DNA of 64,000 nt from positions 22,844,292-22,908,291 of the forward strand of contig NC_044922.1 of assembly GCF_003576645.1 (NCBI RefSeq), given 5' to 3'. The notes below the pieces were generated by a model that saw only the letters and a list, made by a program, of their open reading frames with translations, was not told the origin of the DNA and did not search any database. Position 1 is the first letter of the stretch; every line of letters starts with the position of its first letter. Of this stretch, positions 1-10,984 are shown piece by piece. A program made the translations under genes and the position numbers. Source of the DNA: Ipomoea triloba. Taxonomy: Eukaryota; Streptophyta; Magnoliopsida; Solanales; Convolvulaceae.

Positions 1-1852
1 TCAATAATCGTAAACATTGTTTAGTTGATTAATTTGATTTATATGCGGTTCATTGTTATTTGTGCTTCTGCATTCAAGTTATAAGCGCATAAAGGATTTT
101 AATTAACATTTGGTATCATAGCCTGCTTGTAAATTGATTAATCGTTCATGATATTTGACGATTTTTAATTATAAGGTTTAATTTATTGTCACTGCCGTAT
201 GGTTTGGTTTGTGATCGTTGATGACGGACTTATTATATGGGTATGTACATAGCTTAATTATGGGTTTGTTGCTTCTGGAATCAATACGCCATGCTTAATT
301 CAAATTACTTTTGTTTTGTCTTCATTCATCATCAACATAATTGGTAGTATATGTACACCACAAACATAAATATAAAATTGATTCCGTATGTGCGTATTGT
401 TCATATTTATTTATATATATGAATTGATTTACATGTTTTCTTGGAATCAATTGTATATGTACGTATTGTTTACGTACTATTTACATATATGTATATATGT
501 ATATGGTCCATATTATTTGTTATTGCATCATTTATGTGTTATATGACTTGACATTATCAATCATGTATTATATGTTATAAAAGAACGACATATGAATTAA
601 GGCATATTCACATAAATATGTTTATGGAATCAAAATCAATTGAAGCCAATAAATACATATGCGTACTGTGTGATTATATATAAGTTGATTTGGTTGGTTT
701 CTAGAATCGAATAGTATGTATGTGTACTCCTATTTCTAGATTATTTGTATGAATGTTGGAATCAACTACTGCAATGGAGTCAAACTTGGAGTCACGAATG
801 GCTATGGTGGCGTAGCTAGGTTCCCACGGTGGAGGGCATACGGTGGAGCCTCTCCGATTTCCGGCCAGCTCTGTGGAAGGTATGAAGAGAAAAAGACAAA
901 ATGATGGATTATTTTATTGGGCCAATTAATTTGAGCCTATTTTAGTTATTTAAGGCATTGAGGACTTGCTTTAAATACTAGGCCCATTTAACTTGGACTT
1001 ACAAAATTAAGGGATTGTATATAAATTTGGGCTCTTTTGGTTTGTTTAAAGCTTTTGGACTAGTTTTAAATTCTGGGCTCATATATGTATATAAAGGATC
1101 AATTATGGCTGGAGATTTGATCCACTCTTAATTTATATGTTATAATAGAACGACATATAAATTAAGGTTTATTCGCATAAATGATTTATTAGCATAAGGC
1201 GAGTGTGTTAGTCGCCAAAGTGGCCTGCCCATTCATGGTAACTAGCTAAATAATCATTTATTTTTATGTTTACTACATAAATTAAGGGTTATTCACATAA
1301 ATAAATTATTAGTATAAGACGAGTGTGTTAGTCACCAAAGTGACCCACTCAAAGTAATAGCTAAATAATTATTTATGTTTACAAATGTTTATTATACACA
1401 TGATATTTTATATCATTGAATGACACTAAGGATTGATAAACATTTGTGATCATTAACACATGGTTCAAGCGGCCACCCAAAGGTGGATCAGACATTTGAT
1501 TAATGACAATTTAGGTGATTATGATTCATGTTTTGTTAATATGTAGCGCATGTCCATAGATACCCTATATATTAAATTTGAACTTGATGAATAATCTCAT
1601 TCAAGTATGTATGAATGATTCATGTCGGTAAATTGACATTGTGTTTAAATTTGACCAAAAGGCGGATTTAAATACAAACTTAAGGTTTATATATCATAGT
1701 CTGGAAAAAAGTTGGTTAACTCAAAGCAATTGATATGTGAGATAAAAGGTTGTAGTGAACACTATCGTATCACACTATAATGGTGATAGTTATGATGTCA
1801 GTGATAATGGGAGCAAGTCTAAAGGTAAAAAAAGAACAAACATCTTAGGAAG
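1..1852 (+). mobile_element. Ty1/copia-type LTR retrotransposon: LTR end, primer-binding site and leader (decayed)
   Basis: The window opens inside what looks like a 5' LTR that ends in AACA at about 108. Two bases later comes TGGTATCATAGC (111-122), the usual initiator-Met-tRNA primer-binding site of plant LTR elements. The following 1.7 kb has no sustained reading frame. It includes a duplicated block, about 1144-1250 and 1264-1370, both with the words gcgagtgtgttagtc and ccaaagtg. Copia-like protein pieces follow at 1853. The element is a decayed internal region, and the left LTR boundary lies outside the window. Confidence 0.6.
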
Positions 1853-2280
1853 GTGCAAGGTGCGTTGAGAAAGAGCATATATAAATGCTATTTCAGTAAC
1901 AAACTTGAGCATAAGAAGGCTGAATGCCTGAAGATGATAGCTTGGATGGAAAGGAGAAGTATACATTTAGTTTCAGTATGCTTTGAATTCAATTTTATTG
2001 AGGTTCCTTCTAATACTTGGTGGTTAGATACTGGTGCTATAACACATGTTTCTGACATTATGCAAGGTTTTCTGATGTTTCAACCTCAAAGGGAAAATGA
2101 AAAGTTTCTTTTCATGTGAACAAGATGAAAGCTAGAATTGAAGGTATTGGAACTTACAGAATTAAGTTGGATACAAGCTTTTGCCTTGATCTCGAGAATT
2201 GTCTGTATGTTCCAGAATGTTCTAGAAATCTTGCTTCAGCATCTAGGTTGTACATATTGGGGTTTAACCTTAATATTGGA
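1853..2280 (+). pseudogene. Copia gag-protease fragment, frameshifted and cut by a (TA)n element
   Basis: Reading from 1853, a degenerate zinc-knuckle stretch (CYFSNKLEHKKAEC) is followed by WWLDTGAITHVS. The latter resembles the copia aspartic-protease active-site region, in which LDSGAS/LDTGA precedes H-h. The frame shifts near 2115, and the next frame carries IEGIGTYRIKL...LYVPECSRNLAS, which matches the downstream part of copia protease (normally ...V.YVP.L..NLLS). Homology stops at 2280, where a (TA)n tract and a G-type element begin. No integrase, reverse transcriptase or RNase H follows, so this is a truncated relic. Upstream starts are not meaningful in a polyprotein fragment. Confidence 0.75.
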
Positions 2281-2292
2281 ATATATATATAT

Positions 2293-2350
<58 letters not shown>
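2279..2350. repeat. (TA)n-(GA)n microsatellite
   Basis: A near-perfect TA run (about 2279-2325, with a few TACA variants) passes directly into a GA run (2326-2350). It forms the left boundary of a G-type element. Confidence 0.95.
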
Positions 2351-2351
<1 letters not shown>

Positions 2352-2580
2352 ATTTTATTCAAATGTGGCCGCGCCCTTACGTGCGGCCGTGCGGTTTACA
2401 CCACTCAATGTTAAGAAATGCACCACTCAATAACATTGAGTGGTGTATTTCATATTTAAGAAATACACCACTCAATGTTATTGAGTGGTGCATTTCGTAA
2501 CATTGAGTGGTGCATTTCTTAACATTGAGTGGTGTAAACAGCACGGCCGCACGTAAGGGCGCGGCCACACCTAAACATGA

Positions 2581-2582
<2 letters not shown>
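2351..2582. mobile_element. G-type (TA)n-bounded inverted-repeat element, copy 1
   Basis: The ends are inverted repeats. ggccgcgcccttacgtgcgg near 2366 is answered by gcacggccgcacgtaagg near 2540-2560. Between them sit words of the form caccactcaatgttaagaaat in both orientations, so the whole unit can fold into a hairpin. It is flanked by TA/GA on the left and (TA)n at 2583-2615 on the right, and there is no coding capacity. This looks like a MITE that uses TA microsatellites as targets, comparable in habit to rice Micron (analogy, not homology). Confidence 0.75.

Positions 2583-2615
<33 letters not shown>
2583..2615. repeat. (TA)n microsatellite
   Basis: Uninterrupted TA dinucleotides form the right boundary of G-type copy 1. 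Confidence 0.95.
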
Positions 2616-2619
<4 letters not shown>

Positions 2620-2861
2620 GGTTCAAATGAAAACTTTTGTTAACATGCGAACCTGTGTACCATTGTACACCGTTGATCATGCATGATCTTCTGGTTTATG
2701 ATTTTGACTTGATAAATATATATCACTATACCACTACACAACTACATCGGATGCACCAATGCACCACTCCTCAAATCTAAGTTGTCCAATATCACATCTC
2801 AACAGTGCATAGGAGATCGCAGGTTCACACTCAAGCACTGGTTTCCACCAGAACCAGACCC

Positions 2862-2879
2862 ATGTGTGTGTGTGTGTGT

Positions 2880-2930
<51 letters not shown>
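2862..2930. repeat. (TG)n-(TA)n microsatellite
   Basis: A TG run (2862-2881) passes into a long TA run (2882-2930) that forms the left boundary of a B-type element. Confidence 0.95.
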
Positions 2931-2932
<2 letters not shown>

Positions 2933-3700
2933 CGTTTAGGTGCGTACGGGCCGCCCAAGAGAGAATTGTAGATGAATCGCAGTGCGCCACGTGTCCAAGA
3001 TGTAGTTGCATAACGTTATAACTAGGTGCACGTAATGTTATTACTAGATGCACCTAGGTGCACCCAGATGCATAAATGTTAACAAGGTAAATTACTTGCA
3101 CTTGTAAGTGAAAATAGGTGCACACGTGCAAGTAAAATGTATTAAAAGTGCAAATAAATTATACATTGAGCATCAATACTAAGTGCACCTAATGTTATAA
3201 CTAGGTGCACCTAGGTTGTATCCAGGTGCATGAATCTTAACAAAGTTAATTACTTGTACAAGTGCAAGTAAAATGTATTGCAGATGTAAGTAAAATGTAT
3301 TGCAGATGTAAGTAAAATGTACGCTGAGCTCAATACTAAGTGCATCTAATGTTATAACTAGGTGCACCTAATGTTATAATTAGATGCACCCAGGTGCATG
3401 AATATTAACACGGTAAATTACTTGCATTTGTAAGTGAAAATATTTGTGAAAATAGGTGCATGAATATTAACAAGGTAAATTATTTGCACTTGTAAGTGAA
3501 ACTAGGTGCGAAAATAGATGCACTTGTAAGTGAAACTAGGTGCACTTATAACACAATTACTTGCACCAAAGTTCTAGTTATTTACGAAAATGCCACCGCG
3601 TCGTTTTTTTTTTAAATTACATCTGATTCGTTGATCTTGGACATATGGACGGCTGTGAAGCATTCTCATTTCTTTCTTGGGCGGCAATTCGGATGGGATA
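2931..3700. mobile_element. B-type (TA)n-bounded element, copy 1 (word: aggtgcac/aatgttataacta)
   Basis: The element begins directly after (TA)n with ggcgtttaggtgcg and gccgcccaagagagaa. It ends near 3685 with the inverted match ttctttcttgggcggc just before a tatatata run. The centre is made of repeated words: gtgcacctaatgttataact, catgaatattaacaaggtaa and gcacttgtaagtgaaa. Near the right end lies atgccaccgcgtc followed by a T-run (about 3588-3612), a landmark shared with other B-type copies. No protein is encoded. Confidence 0.7.
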
Positions 3701-3708
3701 TATATATA

Positions 3709-4074
3709 TTTTTTTATTCAAATGTGGTTGCATCTTCCTGGGCGACCGGTGTGAAATACACCACTATGTATACAAATATACATCACTCAATGTTAGAAAA
3801 TGCAACACAATGAAAATACACAAAAACATTAAAAAAAAAAACACACCACACACCCAAAATAATACACTATAACTCCCCTGCCCCTAATGGTGCGTTTCCT
3901 AACACTGTGTGGTGTATATTTGCATACCTAGTGGTGTGTTTTTTGGTGATGCGTACCTAACGGTGCATATTTGTTTGGTGCATTTTCTAACATTGAGTGG
4001 TGTATATTTGTATACATAGTAGTGCGGCCGCACTGACCGCACGTTAAGACACGACCACACCTGATTATGACTAT
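3709..4074. mobile_element. G-type (TA)n-bounded element, copy 2 (diverged)
   Basis: It starts with attcaaatgtggttgc, as in copy 1 (attcaaatgtggccgc), and ends with acgaccacacctgattatga before (TA)n at 4074-4088. It contains catcactcaatgttagaaaa and, inverted, tctaacattgagtggtg. The GC-rich ends are eroded on the left (tgcatcttcctgggcgac) and partly kept on the right (gtgcggccgcactgaccgc). It sits immediately beside B-type copy 1. Confidence 0.65.
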
Positions 4075-4089
4075 ATATATATATATATA

Positions 4090-5130
4090 ACTAGGTTTAT
4101 CATGATAACTGTGGACTAATTTGGTCAATCCATCAAGGATGATCAATGGCTAAAAAATGATAGGTTCAATTTTATAAATATTAGTTTGAGGGAATAAATT
4201 TAGGGATTCAATGCATCTATTTCTTTAATGTAACTGACAGAATAATTGGACAAGATACTGAACCCGACCCAGTGCACGCACTCTTGGTCTAACCCGTCAA
4301 AGTAGTTAAGGCAATCAAACAATAACGAACACAGAGAGTAGATTGAGTGGTTGCAAGAACCACGCACTTATTAAGAGCATTGCATCATCAAAGAGCCGGA
4401 GTTATGGAGGATTAGTGCACTTATGGAGAATAGCACCTCAATTACTAAGGAGACAAGACACTTATTGAGAGGAGTCATTGTAGTTATTAGGAGACTGTTG
4501 TGTCGTTACCAATGTAGAGTATAAAAGCCGAACCCATGCAACAATAACGGGACACGCCCTGAATTTGTACCCAGACTCTTAATACAAACTACTCTATTTG
4601 TCTTTATTTACTTACATATAAATATATTATCCAGTAACATATTTACCATTAATAACAAATCTAATTAGACCAAGTCAGTTTTTTTGGCAAATTAGCACTA
4701 GTAACCCAATTGCATATGCGACACTACTAACAAAAAAAGAAGCAGACAAGCAATGAAAACGAAGACAATGACAAACATTTCCAAAAACGAATTAACAAAT
4801 TTTAGAGTAATTCCAACCAAAAGTAATATCTCCTACCTAATACCATGCCAACTACAATAAGTTTATATTTAGAAATCTTGCATTGATATACTTTGAATTG
4901 CTTATTTAAATACAAACATTATGCATTAAATTAGTCGCAAAATGCGCGTATAAAACTAGTAACATATGATAAGTGTTAAAAACTTTAATATTTATTAACC
5001 ACTTGAAAGTTAAATTACCTGACACAAATTAATTTGAATATGAGACCTTTCAGTTGTTTTAGATGCATGAAAAAGTTTTTTTTTTCTATATCTTTGAACT
5101 CCAAACTTAAATGTTATCACCACTCATTCT
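4090..5130. other. AT-rich intergenic DNA, no gene recognised
   Basis: No reading frame over 60 codons with recognisable content and no clear inverted or tandem structure were seen. Confidence 0.5.
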
Positions 5131-5134
5131 TTAA

Positions 5135-5586
5135 TGGGGTGTTTGGTTGGATGGAAAATCTTTTCCATGGAAAAGATTTTTCATGAAGTGAAAGAAAATG
5201 TGTTTTTCCATTGTTTGGTTGGATGGAAAATGTTTTCCAATAGAACTTGAGTTCCCAAAAGTGGAGGAAAACAAATTCTTTGCTAGGAGTTGGTATTTTG
5301 TTTTCCTTAGAGTTTGGGAAGAAAGTATTGAGCAATTGGACAACTTTACCCTCATCAAAATAATACGGAGTATAATTTATTATCACTATTAATTGTTAAG
5401 GGCATATTGGTCTTTATATTCATAATTCCTTATCATTCCAAATCCAACCAAACAATGGAATTTATATTCCCAGTAATTTCTTTTCTACCAACCAAACAAT
5501 GGAATTTATTTTCCTGGTAATTTATTTTCCATGGAATTTGAATTCTATTTCCTCCAAATATTTTCCAACGAACCAAACGGGCTGTA
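5135..5586. mobile_element. Fold-back element of the tgtttggttgg type
   Basis: The left end is ggtgtttggttggatggaaa. The right end, accaaacgggctgt, read on the other strand begins agcccgtttggtt. Internal copies of tgtttggttggatggaaaa (about 5139 and 5211) and of caaccaaacaatggaattta (about 5445 and 5490) face each other. The organisation is MITE-like with no protein. The exact ends are uncertain. Confidence 0.5.
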
Positions 5587-5793
5587 AAAATTAATTGATA
5601 AGTTAAATCGTGAGATGTGTCTCAATTGACTTACATACTATCAAATGTACTAGCAAAGTAAAATTTATAAATTTCTTTTTGGGTTAGTTGACAAGTTGAA
5701 CTGTGTCTTGAGGTATTGAAATGTCTTTTCTGTTTTAACCAAAATGTGTAGTTATTAATGAGATTTTGTATTTATTATTTTAGGGTCGCACGC

Positions 5794-6139
5794 ACTTGTG
5801 TGAGACCATCTCACAACTCTTTATCCGTGAGAAAAATCGGGTCAGGTCAATATAAAAATGTAATACTTATACTAAAAAGTACTCTGTATAATACTAATTA
5901 GGAATAAACTTTTATTACTTATAAGGGAAAATATAATATTTTTGAGAAAAAATGTAATACTGTTAAATGAAAATGTAAAAATATTACAATTTTCTTTAAA
6001 AGTATTATACTTTCCCGTATAAGTAACAAACATTTTATTCCTTATTAGTATTACATTTTTCAGTATAAGTATTACATTTTCATCTTGACCTGATCCGTCT
6101 CACGGATAAGGATCCGCGAGATGGTCTCACACAAATTTT
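5794..6139. mobile_element. MITE with ttgtgtgagaccatctc termini
   Basis: The left end ttgtgtgagaccatctcac is mirrored at the right by gagatggtctcacacaaa. Inside, cttatccgtgag/ctcacggataag and gtcaggtcaa/ttgacctgatc are also inverted. The AT-rich middle carries tattacattttc words in both orientations. A short relative lies at 25834-25946, where the target duplication is 9 bp. Confidence 0.75.
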
Positions 6140-6429
6140 TGTCATTATTTTATATATTGTATTAGGATTAAAATAAAAATAAAATTAAATTAAAATTTTC
6201 AAATAATTTTGTACAAAAAAATTAATTGGTCAATGTATCGTCAATCGTCATTCTATTTATTTATTTTTGGTTATGATATGAAACTATGCAAACACCTTAA
6301 TTATTTAAAATTTGGCAATATCAAAATTTCTTGAAAATAATGAAAAGTATTATGGACATAATGTTATATTTTATCTTGAAGTTACCTTATAATATTCATC
6401 TCCAATGTACCTTTTTCTTTCTTTTTAGG

Positions 6430-7038
6430 ATGTGTTTGGAAAGCAGGAAAATGACTTCTGAAAAATGTTTTCTGGAAAATGAGTCATTTTCCAGAAAATA
6501 GGTTCATTTCTAGTGTTTGGATGTAGTTTGGAAAATTGTCTTTGTGTGTTCGGTTCATTTTCTAGAAAATGAGTATAATTGTATAATTATATATATTTTT
6601 TATTTTATTTAAAATATTAAAATATTTATAGTAATTTTTTTAAAGAGAAATATTTATAATAATTTTAAAACTAATATTAAATTTTAAAAAATAAAAAATA
6701 AAATAAAACACCCCACAGTTTCCGGCGGAAACCATTTGGTTTCCGTCAGAAACCACGTGCTCTGGTTCCCGGCGGGAAACCAGAGCACATGCTCTGGTTT
6801 CCCCGCCGACCCAGAGCTCTAGTTTCTCGCCGGAAACCATATTCCTTTGGTCCGGCGAAAACCATGTGTTCCGCCGGAAACGTCCTTTTGGCACTGCAAA
6901 TTGAACGGCGGAAAATGACTTCCGTCCAAATTGGGCGGAAATCATTTTTCGTTGACTGGGTTTTCCAAGTGTAGCCAAACACCAAAAGCCCGAAAAATGA
7001 TTTCCAGAAATCATTTTCCGGGCTTCCAAACACAGCCT
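6430..7038. mobile_element. Fold-back element of the gtgtttggaa type
   Basis: The left end atgtgtttggaaagcagg pairs with the right end ccgggcttccaaacacagcc. The inner flanks pair as aaaatgacttctgaaaa and ccgaaaaatgatttcc. A GC-richer core (6715-6960) with ccggcggaaacca words in both orientations lies in the middle. The overlapping minus-strand frames are products of this repeat and not genes. Confidence 0.6.
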
Positions 7039-7039
7039 T

Positions 7040-7198
7040 AATATCACTGACTCTGTTACAATGTAGTATATGTCCAAACATCATTTTTCAGCCTATTGAA
7101 ACACAAAGAGTCACTGCCCCCTTACCTCCCATTTGGGAGAGCCACATTATGCCGCTTGACCATTACTTGATTCTTTTCTTCTTTTTTTTTTTTTTTTT
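7040..7198 (-). mobile_element. tRNA-derived SINE, partial, minus strand
   Basis: It shares actctgttacaatgtagta, cacaaagagtca, cctcccatttgggag and tgccgcttgacca, in the same order, with the better SINE copy at 8439-8621. A long T-run (7168-7203) follows but at the wrong end for a simple tail, so this copy is rearranged or truncated. The box B region (gttcgaaccc) is missing. Confidence 0.5.
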
Positions 7199-7203
7199 TT
7201 TTT

Positions 7204-8428
7204 GGTATTTGATTATTGAGTAAAGTTGTTTTTTGTTTAAGTCACGGTTTATTCTATTACTTAAAAATAGTCAATGAATATAATAAGTTTATCATCATAT
7301 TAGGAGGTGTTTATTTGGAAGAAGAAAATAATATATTTTGTATTATTTATGTAAAACAGAAATATTTGTTTTTGAAAACTTTGACATTATACCTTACAGG
7401 CTTACAAGTTACAATTACATGGAAACTTGTTAAATATAATATAAAAATTGAAATGGTTGCTTGTTTCAGCATTTCTTTAACAGTTAAAATAGTAAATAAT
7501 TAATTGGTAAATATTTTAATTATGTGAACCCGACATAAACCCGGTTTAACCGCAGAAGTTTGGAATTTAATGCAATGATTGACTTACGCCAAAACACGGT
7601 AAAGACTTTTTTCAAATTTTAATTAAATAAAAAAAAATTGCACTTTTCATCCCCAAGTTATATGATAATTGTAGAATTCGTTCCTGAATGTTGGTCATAC
7701 TCACTTTTCGTCCCTAAATTATCATTGACGTTACACATTTCGTGCTTTCGTGTTCACTTTTCATTCCTGAGTTATTTAAAATTGTAGATTTTGTCATTAA
7801 TGTTTTATTAGTAAATGGATGAAAAGTACAACGTTAATGATAACGTAAGGACGAAAAGGGAGTATGACAAATACTTAGGGGCGAATCTTACAATACCTTA
7901 TAACTTAGGGACGAAAAGTATAATTTTTTTAAATAAATAAATAATTAATTAATTAATTCCCCAGCTTCCGAGAAATAGGAAAATGGAATAAAAATTCTTA
8001 TATTCCTTAACAGTCAATTTTAAGCATTTCAATGATTCATCTGAACCAATGCACTATGCCCAGAAAAAATATTATTTAAAAAATAAAAAATAAAAAATTA
8101 ACCGCCAATTAGAATAATTTATATTTAATCTGCTTTGACATTTAAACCCCAGTAGACAACTTCTGTTGACTCCAATCATTGTGAAATATAATACTCAAAT
8201 TCTATGTAATATTATTGGATGACACTTATAGAAGATTATAAAATAAGGAACCAAATTATTTAAAATTACATTCTAAACCTCGATTGTCTAAAAATAATTA
8301 CTCTTTGTCTTCTTTTTTTTTTTATTTAAAGAAAAAAATCTTCTCGTTTAGTGAGCTGCTGTTTACATTAAAAATTAAAACAAAATGGGAGTATCATTGT
8401 ATATACTTAGGGATTGTGAATTAGGATC
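7204..8428. other. AT-rich intergenic DNA with one diverged fold-back
   Basis: About 7640-7925 has a weak inverted arrangement (tgcacttttcatccccaagtt ... aacttagggacgaaaagta), with ends of the kind seen in other fold-back elements here. No gene was recognised in the rest. Confidence 0.45.
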
Positions 8429-8438
8429 GGAGTTATTT

Positions 8439-8621
8439 GTTTATTTTTATTTTTTTTTAATACTATTGACGGTTGACCATGTTACATGTAGTATCTATCC
8501 ATATACTTTCTCAACTTACTGAAGCCCAACAAAGTCAACATTGCCCCCACTAAGGCTCGAACCCATGACCTCCCACTTAGGAGAATCACTTCATGCCGCT
8601 TGACCACAAAGCCTTTGGACA
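8439..8621 (-). mobile_element. tRNA-derived SINE, minus strand, with short target duplication
   Basis: On the minus strand the copy begins tccaaaggctttgtgg and carries a pol III box-B match ggttcgagcc. It ends in an A-rich tail (T-run at 8449-8458 on the plus strand). GAGTTATTT occurs on both sides (8430-8438 and 8622-8630), a likely 9-bp target duplication. The tRNA-like head and A-tail define a SINE. No protein is encoded. Confidence 0.7.
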
Positions 8622-8639
8622 GAGTTATTTTTAAGAATA

Positions 8640-9665
8640 GGAATAAGGATCAAATTAGACATCCAATTACACACCAAATTACAATTAGGCTATTGAACTC
8701 AAAAAATTACAATTCGGTCCCTGAACAATGTAAATTAATGCAATTTAACCTAAAATGACTTGTTTACCTATTAATATGTTGATGTGTCGGTAATTTAAAA
8801 ATAATTTTTTAATGTTATTTTAATAATTTTTAATAAAATAATTATTTTCAATTAAAAAATAAATCAAACCATAGAGACGGAGGGGTTCGTCTTCGGCTCT
8901 GTCTAGCCATGGAGACGAAGGGACCCCTTTGTCTCCTGCCTCAAGCTGTTTTTTTTTTTTTTAAATAATTATAAGGGTCAAATAAGCACTTGAACTTTAC
9001 TTAAGAAGTCAATTAGACCCCTAAAATTTTTAAAGTATCAATTAAACCCATCAACATGTATTTTGGTGCAAAAAAAAGTCTAAAAACCAGTTATTAACCT
9101 GTGATCACGTCAAATTTCTGGCATACTCCAGCGATCGTTCTGAAACGCCTTCTCCGGTGAAGAAGCAACCTCGATGGTCACTTCCTCATAGGAGAAGGCG
9201 ACCCAGTGATGTTGCCTTCTCACTTCCTCACAAGAGATGGTCGCCTTCTCCGGTGATTCAGAACGGTCGCTGGTGACTTTTGTGCCGGAAATATCGCCTG
9301 AGTATGCCAAAAATTTGACTAGAACTCTAGTAACCTGTGATAACAGGTCACTAACCGGTTTTTGGACTTTTTTTTCACCAAAATACAATGTTGATGAGTT
9401 TAATTGCTACTTTAAAAAGTTTAGGGGCCTAATTAACTTCTTAGGTAAAGTTCGAGGGATTATTTGACCATTTTTCCTTATTAAAATAATATTTACAAAA
9501 ATTATTTTTAAATTTGGTGACCGACAAATCAACATATTAACAGGTAAACAGGTCATTTTAAGTTAAATTGCATGAATTTGCATTGTTTAGGGACCAAATT
9601 ATAGTTTTTTTTTTTTTAGTTCTGTGGCCTAATTACAGTTTGGTGTGTAGTTGGATGACATATTT
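8640..9665. mobile_element. Fold-back element (outer), split by a second one
   Basis: The left arm (8640-8850) includes gatcaaattagacatccaat, accaaattacaattaggc and acctattaatatgttgatg. The right arm (about 9485-9670) carries their reverse complements (catcaacatattaac in the form aatcaacatattaacagg, cctaattacagtttggtg, ggatgacatatttgatcg). The arms are over 150 bp long and well matched. A second fold-back occupies the centre. Confidence 0.75.
8968..9472. mobile_element. Fold-back element (inner, nested)
   Basis: The left arm is gggtcaaataagcacttgaa ... agtcaattagacccctaa. The right arm is taggggcctaattaactt ... cgagggattatttgacca. The inner parts also pair (ctaaaaaccagttattaacc / ggtcactaaccggtttttgg). 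The core (9110-9300) contains gagaaggcgac words in both orientations. The short frames there are products of the repeat. Confidence 0.7.
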
Positions 9666-9679
9666 GATCGTTATTCCTA

Positions 9680-10984
9680 TATATAAGTGAACAATATTTT
9701 CAAATATAATAGAAAAAAAATACAAATCATTATTTTAAAATGAAGAGATTATTTTGACAATTTCTTATACTTTCTTCTTGGGTGTCGGATAATGAGAAAA
9801 ATCCGTATATACTATTAAAGAGTATGAACTGGTAAATTTTCTTCTTATCTAATAGCATGTAAACAATATAAGATAATGTTAAATTACACTAGGAAGACCC
9901 TGTGTAACGACATGCACGACCCTGATGGCAACCCAAAACCCAATGTTGGAAGGGCCTTTAGTTTGTTTTTTTTTTAATTTTTTGATGAAGTAAAAAAAAA
10001 TAATAATAATTCTTACATGAGCAAAGATTTAATCCCACAACCTTGTATAATATTAAATCCATTTAACCATTACAACCATTTGATATAACAATTCAATTAA
10101 TAGATACATATAATAATAACATTGAATTAATTTATAATTAGACGGCATATAGGGGGTCCAAAGCTTCAATGAGCACTACCCAAGTTCAATTCAAGATTTT
10201 TTTTGAAATAATTTTTTTAAAAAGAACATATATATTGATAAAAATTCAAAATTATCATTCAACTATTTTCAATTAACTCATACAATCTTTTGAATTAAAT
10301 AATGTAATACACACGCTAACTTTATATATTAAGACTAATTATTTTTAAATAATGTAATACACACACGCTAACTTTATATATTAAGACTAATTATTTTTAC
10401 TGTTCCAACCCCATAAAATGATAGGACCGATCTTGTGCGATTGGTAAGAATCGAACTCGTAACGTTATGATAAAAAAGTTATACTCTACCCACTTGATCA
10501 CAATAACCATCCCATACTTTTTGAATCAACAAATATGTTTATAATTTTATTAACTTAGAACAAACTTATACTAGACCATTTGTCAGAAAGTATTTGGAGA
10601 TTATTGCGACTAGATGTCTCCAGAAGGGAGATCTAAAAGGTGAGAGTTTTTTTTTTTTTTTGGTCGTTTAACTTCCTTTTGCTTCAAATTACCACCAAAA
10701 AATAATAATAATAATAAAAATAAAAATGAAGAGACTATATTAGTCGGACCAAAATAACATAACTTTTATTTATCTTATTTTTCTATCATGTTAACTGTTA
10801 AGTATCAAAAACGTCAACTTAACTACTCTTACGGAGTACTTTTTTTTTTAAAGCACTCTTACGGAGTACTTATTTACATTTTTCTTTTATTATTTAAAAT
10901 TTTGACACTTGATTTTTTTTTTTGAAAGCCAACTTGACATTTGATAATTAGCATATCATTGATGTAAATTTGTAAATATATAAA
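9680..10984. other. AT-rich intergenic DNA with tRNA-like repeat remnants
   Basis: About 10425-10520 on the minus strand reads caagtgggtagagtataac followed by gagttcgattcttacc. This resembles box A and box B of a tRNA-derived SINE. A direct duplication of acacgctaactttatatatt occurs at about 10312 and 10364. No gene was recognised. Confidence 0.4.

Noticed and set aside
6640..7084. Minus-strand frames of 145 and 112 codons
   Set aside because: They lie wholly in a fold-back element with inverted ccggcggaaacca words and show no known domain.
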